Shown here: in pieces, positions 7,150 to 15,908 of the stretch
How positions within the stretch are numbered: position 1 is the first letter of the stretch
Layout: the number at the start of each line of letters is the position of its first letter
DNA from: UBA1049 sp964525815
Lineage (GTDB): Bacteria; Bacillota; Clostridia; Oscillospirales; CAG-382
Reading direction: 5' to 3'
NCBI GenBank assembly: GCA_964525815.1
Contig: CAZGJQ010000018.1
Coordinates: 1-25,716 of the forward strand
Length of the DNA: 25,716 bases
Position numbers and translations under genes: made by a program
Notes under the pieces: model-generated
What the model saw: the letters and a program-made list of their open reading frames with translations, nothing else
Database searches by the model: none
What the model was told of the DNA's origin: nothing

Positions 7150-8967
7150 TTATTTCCTTAACTGGTTATATATTTCCTCGGCAAGCTGTTTGTTGATTCC
7201 CTTAACCTCCGAGAGCTGCTCCGCAGTCGCTTTCTTTAATTTGGCATATGTGCCGAAGTGCTCCAGTAATGCTCTTGCCTTAGCTTCTCCCACTCCCTTA
7301 ATTTTTATGAGGGAGCTGTTTTTAACCGCTCTCCGACGCAAAAGATCCATTCTGGACAGTGAAAAGCGGTGAACCTCCTCCTGTATCTTATATATAAAAA
7401 CAAAAATGTCCTGCCGTTTGTTCAGAGAAAGCTCTCCGGAACCGTCCGTTAATGTTCTTGTTTTATGGTACTTATCCTTTACCATTCCGAAAACCGGAAT
7501 CTGTAAGCCTTTTTCACCCAGAACCTCATTGGCGACCGACACCTGCCCTGCTCCCCCGTCCATCAGTATAAGGTCGGGGTGCTCCCAGCCCTCCTCATCC
7601 CCGGAACGGGAGAAACGACGTCTCAACGCCTCCCGCAGCGCACCGTAATCATCCTGCCCGGCTGTACCCTTAATATTGAATGAGCGATACTTCCTTTTTG
7701 CGAATCTTCCCTTCTCCAGCACCACCATTCCGCAGGTAATATACTCGGAGGCGCTGTTTGAAATATCATACGCCTCTATCCTGTCAGGCATCACCTCCAG
7801 CTGCAAAAAGCCCGCAAGCGAGGCTAAAAAGTCATTGTGCTTATCCTCGTCCGCTCTTCTGTGGAGCAGGAGCTGCTTTGCGTTCTCTCCCGCTCTGTCC
7901 GTCAACGCTTTCATTTCGCCTCTCTGCGGCGTTATGACCTTTACATTGTAACCGCAGCCCGAGCATAGCCACTCGGTGATAAGCAATTTATCCTCCTTGG
8001 TTAATGCGTAATTAATATAAACCCTTTTGGGTATAAACTCCCTCAGCTCATAGAAGCGCTGTAAAAAGGCACTTACCGAGCCGCTGTCTATAATCTCATC
8101 AGCACCGAAGAAAAAGCTCTCCCTGTCAACAATCGCTCCCTCCCGCACAAAGAAAACTACCATTGCGCTTCCCAAATCATCCGCATAAATACCGAAAATG
8201 TCCGCTTCTGTGTCGGGGGAGGCTACTATCTGCTGCTTGTCACCGATTTTTTTCAATGCCTGGATGCGATCACGGTATTTTGCCGCCTGCTCGTACCTCA
8301 TCTGCTCGGCGGCTTCATTCATTTTTTCGCTCAGCTTCTTAATCAGAGAGGAATAATCGCCCCGCAAAAAATGCAGCGCTTCCTCACATAGCTCGTTATA
8401 CTCGGCTTCGGTTATATTCCCCCCCACACAGGGAGCGATGCATTGTTTTATATGATAATTCAGACAGGGTCGGCCTTTTCCGGTATCCCGGGGAAACTCA
8501 CGGTTACAGGAGGGTAAAAGAAAGGTCTTCTGCACCGTTTCAATAATACTCCGCGCCACCCCGACCGAGGAGAACGGACCGAAATACCTGTCCCTGTCGT
8601 TTCCCCGCCTATGACAGTAGCCAAGCTTGGGATATTGCTGTGCTGTTACCCTTATATAGGGATAGGTCAGACTGTCCTTGAGCTTTATATTATAACGGGG
8701 CATATGCTGCTTTATGAACTGGTTCTCCAGCAGCAGAGCCTCCAGCTCTGTTTTCGTAAAATAAACCTCAAAATCAAACACGGATTCAACCATCTTCAAT
8801 GTCTTGCCAAAATGGTTCTGGTGAGGAGCAAAATAGCTGGTAACCCTGTTTTTCAGCACCTTTGACTTGCCGACATAAATAACCTTGCCGGCACGGCTCT
8901 TCATTATATAAACACCCGGAGCTGCGGGCAGCAGCCTGGCCTTTTCCAGCAGTTCTTCCTTGGTCAT
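7150..8967 (-). CDS. uvrC: Excinuclease ABC subunit C
   Basis: UvrC (605 residues) makes the two incisions around a lesion in nucleotide excision repair together with UvrB. The N-terminal GIY-YIG nuclease is seen as APGVYIMKSRAGKVIYVGKSK, followed by a cysteine cluster (PCLNYHIKQCIAPC) and a UVR motif (MNEAAEQMRYEQAAKYRDRI, about 212-231) that binds UvrB. The RNase H-like nuclease half and a C-terminal double helix-hairpin-helix (IKGVGEAKARALL and VKGINKQLAEEIY) complete the protein. All expected domains are present. AAGGAAGG lies nine bases before the ATG. It is the first gene of the operon uvrC-rsmD-coaD-enolase-like-dehydrogenase-traB. uvrA and uvrB are not in the window. Confidence 0.97.
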   Translation of the reverse strand: MTKEELLEKARLLPAAPGVYIMKSRAGKVIYVGKSKVLKNRVTSYFAPHQNHFGKTLKMVESVFDFEVYFTKTELEALLLENQFIKQHMPRYNIKLKDSLTYPYIRVTAQQYPKLGYCHRRGNDRDRYFGPFSSVGVARSIIETVQKTFLLPSCNREFPRDTGKGRPCLNYHIKQCIAPCVGGNITEAEYNELCEEALHFLRGDYSSLIKKLSEKMNEAAEQMRYEQAAKYRDRIQALKKIGDKQQIVASPDTEADIFGIYADDLGSAMVVFFVREGAIVDRESFFFGADEIIDSGSVSAFLQRFYELREFIPKRVYINYALTKEDKLLITEWLCSGCGYNVKVITPQRGEMKALTDRAGENAKQLLLHRRADEDKHNDFLASLAGFLQLEVMPDRIEAYDISNSASEYITCGMVVLEKGRFAKRKYRSFNIKGTAGQDDYGALREALRRRFSRSGDEEGWEHPDLILMDGGAGQVSVANEVLGEKGLQIPVFGMVKDKYHKTRTLTDGSGELSLNKRQDIFVFIYKIQEEVHRFSLSRMDLLRRRAVKNSSLIKIKGVGEAKARALLEHFGTYAKLKKATAEQLSEVKGINKQLAEEIYNQLRK

Positions 8968-9124
8968 AAATAGTCGCCTTCCTTCGTATAAAGGAAACTC
9001 TGTCTATAAAAAATTGCCCCGAACTCATATATAAGGATGAGCCCAAGGCTAAATATCATAAATAAAGTACTAGTCCACAAAGAATCTCGGGATACAACGG
9101 CTTGTATGCTTCAGTGCAAGCAAA

Positions 9125-9388
9125 TCAGTCGTTGAAGCCCTTCAAAACCAAGTCGACCAATCCGTCCACAGCCTCCTGCTCGTCCGCACCGTCCGCAAGG
9201 ATTGTAATAATATCCCCTTTGGAAATGCCGAGAGAAAGCACACCCAAAAGACTCTTTGCGTTTGCTCGTCTGTCGCTGTTCTCAATCCAAATTGAGCTCT
9301 TGTAAGAGTTTGCTTTTTGTATAAAATAGGTTGCGGGTCTTGCATGCAAACCGACTGAATTCTGTATGGTAATATTTTTAGCTAACAT
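9125..9388 (-). CDS. ptsH: HPr phosphocarrier protein
   Basis: An 87-residue HPr, the phosphocarrier of the sugar phosphotransferase system. His15 sits exactly at position 15 in GLHARPA and is the site phosphorylated by enzyme I. Ser46 sits exactly at position 46 in KSLLGVLSLGI and is the site of HPr kinase, as expected in Firmicutes, where it links to CcpA. Retention of His15 argues against Crh. The ATG at 9388 was chosen because it restores this numbering and has GGGGG eleven bases upstream; a TTG six codons earlier is less likely. The gene has its own strong promoter, and enzyme I is not adjacent. Confidence 0.95.
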   Translation of the reverse strand: MLAKNITIQNSVGLHARPATYFIQKANSYKSSIWIENSDRRANAKSLLGVLSLGISKGDIITILADGADEQEAVDGLVDLVLKGFND

Positions 9389-9419
9389 TGATTTATATAC
9401 CCCCAATGATATTACAATA

Positions 9420-9448
9420 ATTATAACAAATACACAAATTTAAATCAA
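9420..9448 (-). promoter_or_regulatory. Sigma-A-type promoter of the HPr gene
   Basis: On the minus strand TTGATT (9448-9443) and TATAAT (9425-9420) are 17 bases apart. The predicted start near 9413 leaves a leader of about 25 bases to the ATG at 9388. A perfect -10 and a four-of-six -35 make this one of the better promoters in the window. Confidence 0.7.
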
Positions 9449-9512
9449 TAGCCAATGGATGTGCAATCCTACAAATTTATCTTCGTTAAAAAAATATATT
9501 TGTACATTGTTG

Positions 9513-9986
9513 CTAATCAATCGACAAAATAAATCCTTCATAGACAGCAATTTCGGTTATTATTTGCTTGTTCATCCCGGGAGCTATCAGCACCACACCG
9601 TCCAGAAACACCCCGGTGTCACTCGAAAATCCGTTTCCGGCAACCCTTACGGTAACATCGTAAAATCCGCTCTTTTCCAAGCTCATAATGCTGCCGTCCG
9701 CAGCCGTCTCGTTTACTATGCTCTTCTCAAAGGAAACGGAAAGTATTCTGCCCATTTCACCGCCGCTCTCGGGGTCGGATAAAAGGGTGTTCGGCTTAAC
9801 GCCGGGTAGTAATGCTCCGTCCAGCTCCTTTATGACAAATGTATAGGTTATATTACCGCTTGTGTCCTCGGACAGCATCTCCACTATATTGTTTCTGAAA
9901 AAGATTCCCGTTATAAGCGCTACGGATACTATTATGATTATTATATCGAGAATGTTGAATCTGATTCTTTTTTCAGTCGAGGGCAT
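9513..9986 (-). CDS. DUF4330-like membrane-anchored protein (second copy)
   Basis: A 157-residue protein that looks like the DUF4330 family. A short basic N-terminus (STEKRIRF) is followed by one membrane segment (about 11-29) with the family-typical LDIIIIIVS start. A beta-rich outer domain with the recurring pattern of polar strands around GVKPNTLLSD and DVTVRVAGNGF comes next. The function of DUF4330 is unknown. It starts three bases after the stop of a paralogous gene and is the last gene of the long ylxM-trmD transcript. The outer domain probably lies outside the membrane. An accessory role for the neighbouring polymerase/ligase is inferred from context only. Confidence 0.75.
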   Translation of the reverse strand: MPSTEKRIRFNILDIIIIIVSVALITGIFFRNNIVEMLSEDTSGNITYTFVIKELDGALLPGVKPNTLLSDPESGGEMGRILSVSFEKSIVNETAADGSIMSLEKSGFYDVTVRVAGNGFSSDTGVFLDGVVLIAPGMNKQIITEIAVYEGFILSID

Positions 9987-9989
9987 TAC

Positions 9990-10487
9990 TTACTCCACCT
10001 CCAAAACGCTGACAGCCGTTACAGTTGCCGTTCCGTAAAAATCGGGCAATCTCAGAAAAAGGCTTCCGCCCGCTCTTAAGGGCTGTCCGCCCACATAATA
10101 GCTGCCGTTATACTTTATCGCATCAGCTCTGACAGATGCGATGACAGTATTGTACTCATCGGATATATTCGTAATATAACCGCCCAGCGCACCGTTGCTC
10201 CTGTCCAGTGTATAAAATACCTTGCGGTCGTTCAATGCGGATATTATAACACCCATATGCTCACCCTCCTCGGACAGGAAGATCTTGTTGGGTGAAATGT
10301 TTGAGGCAATCCTTTTATCCACCGTTTCAAATACTATATTATATTCTACAGCTACGGTTTCTGCTTGCTCGGGTCTTAATGTAAAATACAAGCCTGCCGA
10401 GATTACAGCTAACAATATAAGGGTGATTATCAGGTCAAAAAACCTGCCGTGAGCGACCTTTCCTGGCTTATGTGAATTGGTTCTCAT
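9990..10487 (-). CDS. DUF4330-like membrane-anchored protein (first copy)
   Basis: A 165-residue protein with the same plan as the next gene: basic tail, one membrane segment at about 19-36, then a beta-rich domain. SNISPNKIFLSEEGEHMGVI parallels the GVKPNTLLSDPESGGEMG stretch of its neighbour, so the two are diverged paralogues. Its ATG overlaps the stop of the O-antigen ligase-like gene (ATGA), indicating translational coupling. That coupling is the best evidence that the three act together. The DUF4330 label rests on the overall pattern; a profile search would settle it. Confidence 0.65.
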   Translation of the reverse strand: MRTNSHKPGKVAHGRFFDLIITLILLAVISAGLYFTLRPEQAETVAVEYNIVFETVDKRIASNISPNKIFLSEEGEHMGVIISALNDRKVFYTLDRSNGALGGYITNISDEYNTVIASVRADAIKYNGSYYVGGQPLRAGGSLFLRLPDFYGTATVTAVSVLEVE

Positions 10488-12361
10488 ACCGTACTCAAGG
10501 CCTCCTTTATATAAGCGTTCCTTCCGTATACATTCTTAAACGCCGTTATTACCCCGCAGATTATCCAGAAGAGCATATAGAGCCTTATGTCCTGCCATAC
10601 ATCAAAGAACAATCCCGCCGCAAGGAAAATTAGCATACCTGATATAAGCGAGGATACAACAAACAAAACTCTTTTACTACCGCACATGGCAAGACAATTA
10701 AAGGCTCGCTGAAGTATAAAATAAGCTCCCAGTAAAAAAACGAAAAGATAAAACAAACCGCCCTCTGCAATCAGCCTTTCGAACAAAGAAAGGCTGCCGA
10801 TATAATTGCTTGCTCCGATTTTATTAAGCGCTATTATTATGCTTGTTCCTCCTATACCCACACCGGTGGGCATAAATGCTTTAATCATTTCTTCTGTTTG
10901 TCCCGTTTTTAATCCGGCTGCGGTACCGGAAAAAATCTCGTTAAAAACGGGTGTATACGGAATGCAAAAATACAGCACCACCGTTATAACCGAAAAGGTA
11001 AGCAGTGTGGAAAAAGGCTTTTTATACGCAAACAACGCATAAAGGAACAGTATTGCATACGAACAGGTCAGTATAAGTCTGTCCGCTGTAAGAGCTATGC
11101 AGATAACCGATAGGAAAAGCAGAATCAACAGCGCCGCTTTTTCGCTTTTTCCGCCGGTCACTCTAAACAACGCCATGCAAACCGGCATGAGTAACAATAA
11201 ATAAAACCCAAAGTGCCCGCTGCCCACAAGAGAAAAATCGATTCTACCCAGTACCGGTGTTATATAAATATTTGCCGTTTTCCCCGCAATATGATGCAGT
11301 ATAAAGAGTAAACAGCTTGCAAACGCTCCCGTACAGAAGCTGTAAAGAGCTTGCCTTATAAGCCTTTCGGATGCTATGAGGTTGGATATAAGGAAATAAA
11401 CCGCTAAAAAGCATATTAGGTAAGCGGCTCTGACCTGTCCTCCGCTTCCGGAGATAATACCCGCCGCAATAATGTATAATCCGAAAAATAAAACAAAAAT
11501 ATCCGCTGTTTTCAAGCTGAGGTTCCGTTTTGAACGAAGCACCTTAAAAATATAAAAAACGGTCGTTATAATCAGCAATACGGCAATCCGCTTAACCGAA
11601 ATAAGCGGGAAAAGCATAATAACTCCGAGTAAGCCAAGCTCGGGCACATACAGCACCGTGGCGAAAAACGACGATAGCAGGAAGGTATAGATAATAGCAG
11701 CGGGACTGATAAATATTGTTGACAATCCCAAAACTGTTCCCAATACAAACGCTGCCGTACCGTGAGTGTTAGGCTTTTTCCCCTCCCGCAGCGTCATTTC
11801 GTTAACTCCGAGGATTCCTATAAACAACCAGGAAAATATTTTACTTGATTTGAGCACCTGAGAAACACCTTTCCCGGATAGCAACAGAGGAGCTCCGGAA
11901 ATAATAAAAAACGCAGCCCAGAACAGCTCGCTCTCGGACGGCTCTGCGGCAATATAGGCATATCTCTTTGCTAAGTAAATCCCGATTCCGTATATGCCGA
12001 CGGTACAGCCGAGAATGCCAAAAAATCGCACCGAAACGGACAACAGCACATCCATCGCGCGACGATATGCGTATACAATGCGACTGTTCTCTATACCTGT
12101 CGCAAAGAACAGCTTAAGAGGACGGAACAACCGCTCGCCGAGACTGACCTTCTCGGCCAAGCTGCCTATAATACCTCTCTTCAGGAGCGCATCGGTCTCA
12201 TCACTGCCGCATAACACAAGATAAAAAAAACTTCCTCTGAATAACCTAAAAACCCGTGCGGAAAGACTGTCAAGGCAGGATAAAATAAAGCTGTTTCTAA
12301 CAAGCCTCTTAAAAAAACTGCCTTTATGCTTTCGTTTGACTGTCCTTGTACTGCTGTTCAT
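10484..12361 (-). CDS. O-antigen ligase/polymerase-like membrane protein
   Basis: A 625-residue integral membrane protein with a cytosolic basic N-terminal region of roughly 100 residues and about a dozen hydrophobic segments. The segment PTGVGIGGTSIIIALNK near residue 500, followed by a membrane-proximal loop (ERLIAEGG), resembles the Wzy_C region of O-antigen ligases and polymerases, which join or extend lipid-linked glycans on the outer face of the membrane. No glycosyltransferase or flippase gene is adjacent. TGGAG lies five bases before the ATG. The gene starts 18 bases after trmD and overlaps the next gene by four bases, so it is in the ribosome/SRP operon. It could act on teichoic acid, exopolysaccharide or a glycoprotein; this cannot be told here. 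Confidence 0.8.
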   Translation of the reverse strand: MNSSTRTVKRKHKGSFFKRLVRNSFILSCLDSLSARVFRLFRGSFFYLVLCGSDETDALLKRGIIGSLAEKVSLGERLFRPLKLFFATGIENSRIVYAYRRAMDVLLSVSVRFFGILGCTVGIYGIGIYLAKRYAYIAAEPSESELFWAAFFIISGAPLLLSGKGVSQVLKSSKIFSWLFIGILGVNEMTLREGKKPNTHGTAAFVLGTVLGLSTIFISPAAIIYTFLLSSFFATVLYVPELGLLGVIMLFPLISVKRIAVLLIITTVFYIFKVLRSKRNLSLKTADIFVLFFGLYIIAAGIISGSGGQVRAAYLICFLAVYFLISNLIASERLIRQALYSFCTGAFASCLLFILHHIAGKTANIYITPVLGRIDFSLVGSGHFGFYLLLLMPVCMALFRVTGGKSEKAALLILLFLSVICIALTADRLILTCSYAILFLYALFAYKKPFSTLLTFSVITVVLYFCIPYTPVFNEIFSGTAAGLKTGQTEEMIKAFMPTGVGIGGTSIIIALNKIGASNYIGSLSLFERLIAEGGLFYLFVFLLGAYFILQRAFNCLAMCGSKRVLFVVSSLISGMLIFLAAGLFFDVWQDIRLYMLFWIICGVITAFKNVYGRNAYIKEALSTV

Positions 12362-12379
12362 AACGGCTCCAGTCTGAGT

Positions 12380-13060
12380 TTATCGGTTCAGGTCGGGTCT
12401 TTTTTTTCGGGTGCGTTCTTCCATCTGCGCTCTCTTCCATTCCTCCTGTAAGGCATGATTACCGTTTATAAGCACCTCCGGTACCTGCCTGCCCTCAAAA
12501 ACCCGGGGTCTGGTGTACTGGGGATGCTCCAAGAGCCCGTTTTGCAAACTCTCGTTGGAGTAGCAATCCGGAGAGGGTAAAACTCCGTCCACTAAGCGGG
12601 ATACCGCATCCACTACAATAGCCGCCGGTAGCTCTCCGCCCGTTAAAACATAATCACCTACCGAAATCTCCTCGTCCACCTCAAGCTCGATGATTCGTTC
12701 GTCAATCCCCTCGTAATGTCCGCACAGCAATATAAGATTATCATAATCCGCAAGCTCGTGCGCCTTGCTTTGATTAAACAGCTTACCCTGCGGCGAGAGA
12801 TATATAACTCTGGTTCTTCCCTCGGGCAGCCTTTTTTTTACGGCACGAATACAATCAACAGCAGGCTGGCACATCATTACCATACCAAAACCTCCGCCGT
12901 ACGGCTTGTCGTCTACCCGCCGGTGCTTGTCCTCTGTGTAATCCCTTATATCCGTGCAGTTTATCTCAACAAGCCCCGCCGAAGCCGCTCTTCCTAAAAT
13001 ACTGCTCCCAAACACCCCCGAAAGCATTTCGGGAAACAGTGTCAATACCTCAAAGCGCAC
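12380..13060 (-). CDS. trmD: tRNA guanine(37)-N1 methyltransferase
   Basis: TrmD (226 residues) methylates N1 of G37 next to the anticodon, preventing +1 frameshifts. It is a trefoil-knot SPOUT enzyme that works as a dimer. Visible signatures are MRFEVLTLFPEML at the N-terminus, KPYGGGFGMVM, and the knot elements LLCGHYEGIDER and EISVGDYVLTGGELPA that bind SAM. One base separates its ATG from the rimM stop. The C-terminus is short and arginine-rich. The usual following gene, rplS, is absent here. Confidence 0.97.
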   Translation of the reverse strand: MRFEVLTLFPEMLSGVFGSSILGRAASAGLVEINCTDIRDYTEDKHRRVDDKPYGGGFGMVMMCQPAVDCIRAVKKRLPEGRTRVIYLSPQGKLFNQSKAHELADYDNLILLCGHYEGIDERIIELEVDEEISVGDYVLTGGELPAAIVVDAVSRLVDGVLPSPDCYSNESLQNGLLEHPQYTRPRVFEGRQVPEVLINGNHALQEEWKRAQMEERTRKKRPDLNR

Positions 13061-13061
13061 C

Positions 13062-13577
13062 TTACAATACCTTTCCTGTCTTATCGATTTTTAGCCCTTC
13101 GATAAGCTTTACCCTTATTCCGGTCTCGGGGTTTACTTCCTTTATAAACTCCTTTTTCTCCGGAATAAGATATTCGCCTTCCTCGCCCTTGACATAGTAA
13201 TAATGGCAGGAAACGCCTTCGTCCACCCGCTCAAGCACGCCTAACCTCTCCCCCGTTTCTACATTGAATACGGGAAGCATTAGCAGATCGTCATAGAATA
13301 AAATTCCGTCCTCAAGCGTTATGTCGTTGCGGTCAAAATAAACAATTCTGCCCGTGAGTGAGGAAGCCAGTGTTCTGTCCTCATATCCCTTAAAAACAAT
13401 AGACGGAATTGTGGGGCGATACTCCTTAACGGTGAGAACACGCTGTCCCTTGTCGTCCAAATACAAATGCTTAACCTCGGATAGAAAATCCGGGCTGTCG
13501 CACCAGCAATCAAACCTGACCTCGCCCCTAAGTCCTCTCGGAGAATTCAGCCGTCCCGCCTTCAAAAACCGTCTCAT
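13062..13577 (-). CDS. rimM: 16S rRNA processing protein RimM
   Basis: RimM (171 residues) binds ribosomal protein S19 and helps maturation of the head of the 30S subunit. The N-terminal RimM barrel begins LKAGRLNSPRGLRGEVRFDC, and the C-terminal PRC-barrel-like part contains LLMLPVFNVETGERLGVL and YLIPEKKEFIKEVNPE, the standard ending block. The ATG overlaps the khpA stop as TGATG, so the two are coupled, and trmD follows after one base. Confidence 0.95.
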   Translation of the reverse strand: MRRFLKAGRLNSPRGLRGEVRFDCWCDSPDFLSEVKHLYLDDKGQRVLTVKEYRPTIPSIVFKGYEDRTLASSLTGRIVYFDRNDITLEDGILFYDDLLMLPVFNVETGERLGVLERVDEGVSCHYYYVKGEEGEYLIPEKKEFIKEVNPETGIRVKLIEGLKIDKTGKVL

Positions 13578-13804
13578 CAGATTATGTCAACTATCACGCG
13601 CTTGTTTTCCTTGATAGCTGCCGCCTTCATAACGGTGCGAATGCTCTTTGCGATTCTGCCACCTCTGCCTATGACCTTGCCCATGTCGTCCTTGGCAACC
13701 GACAGCTCGAGGATGCTGGTGTCCCCGCTTACCTTCTCGACAACCACGACCTCGTCGGGATTGTCCACAATAGCTCTTGCGATGTCAATAAGAATTTGTT
13801 TCAT
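13577..13804 (-). CDS. khpA: KH-domain RNA-binding protein KhpA
   Basis: A 75-residue single KH domain protein. The RNA-binding GxxG loop is seen in MGKVIGRGGRIAKSIRTVM. In other Firmicutes KhpA pairs with KhpB (Jag/EloR) and affects cell elongation and RNA binding. The ATG at 13804 was preferred to the GTG at 13807 because AAAGGAG lies six bases before it. Gene order rpsP-khpA-rimM is conserved. Confidence 0.93.
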   Translation of the reverse strand: MKQILIDIARAIVDNPDEVVVVEKVSGDTSILELSVAKDDMGKVIGRGGRIAKSIRTVMKAAAIKENKRVIVDII

Positions 13805-13835
13805 CACTATCTCCTTTAAAAACCAAAAAGGTAAA

Positions 13836-13851
13836 GCCTGTATAAGCAGGC
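13836..13851 (-). repeat. Small stem-loop between rpsP and khpA
   Basis: On the minus strand GCCTG (13851-13847) pairs with CAGGC (13840-13836) around a six-base loop and is followed by TTTACCTTTTT. The stem is only five pairs and the T run is interrupted, so it may be a weak terminator or a processing/stability hairpin that lowers downstream expression relative to rpsP. Confidence 0.35.
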
Positions 13852-13861
13852 GTTACGCTTA

Positions 13862-14104
13862 TTATAATACTCCGTTCTTCTTTAACAAAGCTCTTACCGT
13901 ATCGGTAGGCTGAGCGCCGTTTGCGATCCAGGTTTTTGCCTTGTCTGCGTCTATCTTAACATCCGCAGGATCGGTCATGGGATTGTAATAACCCAGCTCC
14001 TCTATAAACCTTCCGTCTCTGGGCGAGCGTGAATCCGCCACCACGATTCTGTAGAAGGGAGCCTTCTTTGCGCCCATCCTTTTAAGTCTGATTTTTACTG
14101 CCAT
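13862..14104 (-). CDS. rpsP: 30S ribosomal protein S16
   Basis: S16 (80 residues) is an early-assembly protein of the 30S body. The start MAVKIRLKRMGAKKAPFYRI and the motif ADSRSPRDGRFIEELGYYNP are diagnostic. ATG at 14104 was chosen because GGAGG is seven bases upstream (14116-14112); an upstream TTG would place the ribosome binding site inside the gene. The 86-base gap after ffh holds no strong terminator, so rpsP is probably read from the ylxM promoter, perhaps with a weak local one. Confidence 0.97.
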   Translation of the reverse strand: MAVKIRLKRMGAKKAPFYRIVVADSRSPRDGRFIEELGYYNPMTDPADVKIDADKAKTWIANGAQPTDTVRALLKKNGVL

Positions 14105-14190
14105 TTGTTTGTCCTCCAAGAATTATGTGTTTTTTATATTAAAGAGAAGAGGTTTTCTGCTCTTTTATATCTATTTATTTATGATTTTTC

Positions 14191-15516
14191 TTAAAACGGG
14201 AGCTTAAATCTTCCCTTCTTCCTACCCTTGCCACCCGTGAACTGCTTCATAAGCACCTTTGTCTGCTCATATTGCTTGAGCAGCCTGTTTACCTCCTCCA
14301 CACTGGTTCCGCTGCCGGAGGCAATACGCTTCTTTCGGGAGGAATTCAGCACCTCGGGATGCACCCTCTCATGCGGGGTCATGGATAGTATTATCGCCTC
14401 TGTACGCACCATTGCCTTCTCGTCTATTTTGGCGTTTGAGAGCTGCGAAGGGTTAATGCCCGGCATCATTCCAATGAGAGATTCCATTGAGCCCATGTTC
14501 TTAAGCTGACCGAGCTGATCCAAAAAATCCACCAGCGAAAAGGACTGCTCCCGGAACTTGCGCTCCATCTCTTCCGCCTTTTTTTCGTCAAACGCCTGCT
14601 CCGCCTTTTCTATCAGCGACATCACATCGCCCATACCGAGTATGCGGGAGGCCATACGGTCGGGATGAAAGGGCTCTATGTTGTCCAGCTTTTCTCCGGT
14701 TCCGATGAACTTTATCGGCTTTCCGGTTACATGACGCACCGATAATGCTGCACCGCCCCTTGTGTCGCCGTCCATCTTTGTCAGGATAACACCTGTTATG
14801 TTAAGCAAATCATTAAAGCTCTCCGCAACATTAACCGCATCCTGTCCGGTCATGGCATCCACCACTAAGAGTATTTCGGTAGGCTGTAATGCGTCCTTAA
14901 TATTACGGAGCTCATCCATAAGCTCCTCGTCTATATGCAGCCTGCCCGCCGTGTCCACAAACACCATATCATGCCCGTACTTCTCGGCATGCTTTACCGC
15001 TTCCTTTGCGGTTTGCACAGGGTTGGCGGTTCCGCGTTCAAAAACGGGCACACCCACCTGCTCGGCAACAACCTGCAGCTGCTTAATGGCTGCGGGACGG
15101 TAAATATCACAGGCGACAAGCAGCGGGCTTTTCCCCTGCTTTTTATACAGCTTTGCCAGCTTTGCCGTGTGTGTTGTTTTACCCGAGCCCTGAAGTCCGC
15201 ACATTAAAACAACGGTCGGCGGCTTGGACGATATATTGAGCTTGGAATTGCTTCCGCCCATAAGAGCGGTAAGCTCCTCGTTGACTATTTTTACAATCTG
15301 CTGGGCGGGAACCAGGCTCTCCAGAACCTCGCTGCCCACCGCTCGTTCGGTTACCTTTTTTATAAAATCCTTGACGACCTTGAAGTTAACATCCGCTTCA
15401 AGCAGAGCCAGCTTTATCTCACGCATACCCGCTTTAACATCGGACTCACTGAGCTTGCCCTTGTTTTTAAACTTCTTAAACGCCTCGGACATTTTGTCCA
15501 CTAAGCTCTGAAACAT
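14191..15516 (-). CDS. ffh: Signal recognition particle protein Ffh (SRP54)
   Basis: Ffh (441 residues) is the GTPase of the signal recognition particle, binding signal peptides and 4.5S/6S-type SRP RNA and docking with FtsY at the membrane. The N domain comes first. The G domain follows, with P-loop CGLQGSGKTTHTAKLA, DTAGRLHID and TKMDGDTRGGA. The methionine-rich M domain contains the RNA-binding RKKRIASGSGTSVEEVNRLL. The basic tail GGKGRKKGRFKLPF is typical. ATG at 15516 was chosen because GGAG lies six bases upstream and MFQSLVDKMSEAF is the family start. It is preceded by ylxM, its usual partner. Confidence 0.97.
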   Translation of the reverse strand: MFQSLVDKMSEAFKKFKNKGKLSESDVKAGMREIKLALLEADVNFKVVKDFIKKVTERAVGSEVLESLVPAQQIVKIVNEELTALMGGSNSKLNISSKPPTVVLMCGLQGSGKTTHTAKLAKLYKKQGKSPLLVACDIYRPAAIKQLQVVAEQVGVPVFERGTANPVQTAKEAVKHAEKYGHDMVFVDTAGRLHIDEELMDELRNIKDALQPTEILLVVDAMTGQDAVNVAESFNDLLNITGVILTKMDGDTRGGAALSVRHVTGKPIKFIGTGEKLDNIEPFHPDRMASRILGMGDVMSLIEKAEQAFDEKKAEEMERKFREQSFSLVDFLDQLGQLKNMGSMESLIGMMPGINPSQLSNAKIDEKAMVRTEAIILSMTPHERVHPEVLNSSRKKRIASGSGTSVEEVNRLLKQYEQTKVLMKQFTGGKGRKKGRFKLPF

Positions 15517-15558
15517 TGTACACTCCGTGTTCCGCAAGACAAGGCAAACAGCTCTGAG

Positions 15559-15879
15559 CTATGCCTGCCTCGCTATTATATCGCTTGCAAGCGATTTAAT
15601 CTGATTATTGTCGGTAAGGTCGATAATCCGGCGTGCCGCATCACTGATAGCACGGCTCTTTTTCATTAAACCGAGTGTGCTCTCGAGAGAAAAAAGAGCC
15701 TCCTCGCCATGCTTTATCGCATCCCTCACTCCCTGTCTTGTGATACCAAGGTTTTCGGCTGTTTCGGCAAGAGAAAGGTCCTCATAATAATACAGCTCAA
15801 TAGCATCTCGCTGCCTTTGCGACAAAACGTCGGCGTAAAAGTCCATCAGCCTGCATATTGCCTCCCGCTTCTCGTTCAT
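15559..15879 (-). CDS. ylxM: YlxM/UPF0122 family DNA-binding-like protein
   Basis: A 106-residue all-helical protein of the UPF0122/YlxM family, with a sigma-70 region 4-like helix-turn-helix (LSLAETAENLGITRQGVRDA, about residues 42-61). YlxM is almost always upstream of ffh and has been reported to modulate SRP GTPase activity in some Gram-positives; a DNA-binding role is only suggested by the fold. ATG at 15879 was chosen because GGAGGT lies five bases upstream; the ATG at 15894 would contain that site inside the gene. It is the first gene of the operon. Confidence 0.92.
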   Translation of the reverse strand: MNEKREAICRLMDFYADVLSQRQRDAIELYYYEDLSLAETAENLGITRQGVRDAIKHGEEALFSLESTLGLMKKSRAISDAARRIIDLTDNNQIKSLASDIIARQA

Positions 15880-15908
15880 TGCTACCTCCGGCATCTGTTC
15901 TATAACTT

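Noticed and set aside
9101..9122. Inverted repeat GCTTG...CAAGC just after the HPr gene as a terminator
   Set aside because: The stem is about five pairs and no T run follows on the minus strand, so I could not call it a terminator.
14105..14190. Hairpin or promoter in the ffh-rpsP gap
   Set aside because: Competing five- or six-pair A/G-rich stems exist without a T tract, and no -35/-10 pair of useful quality was found.
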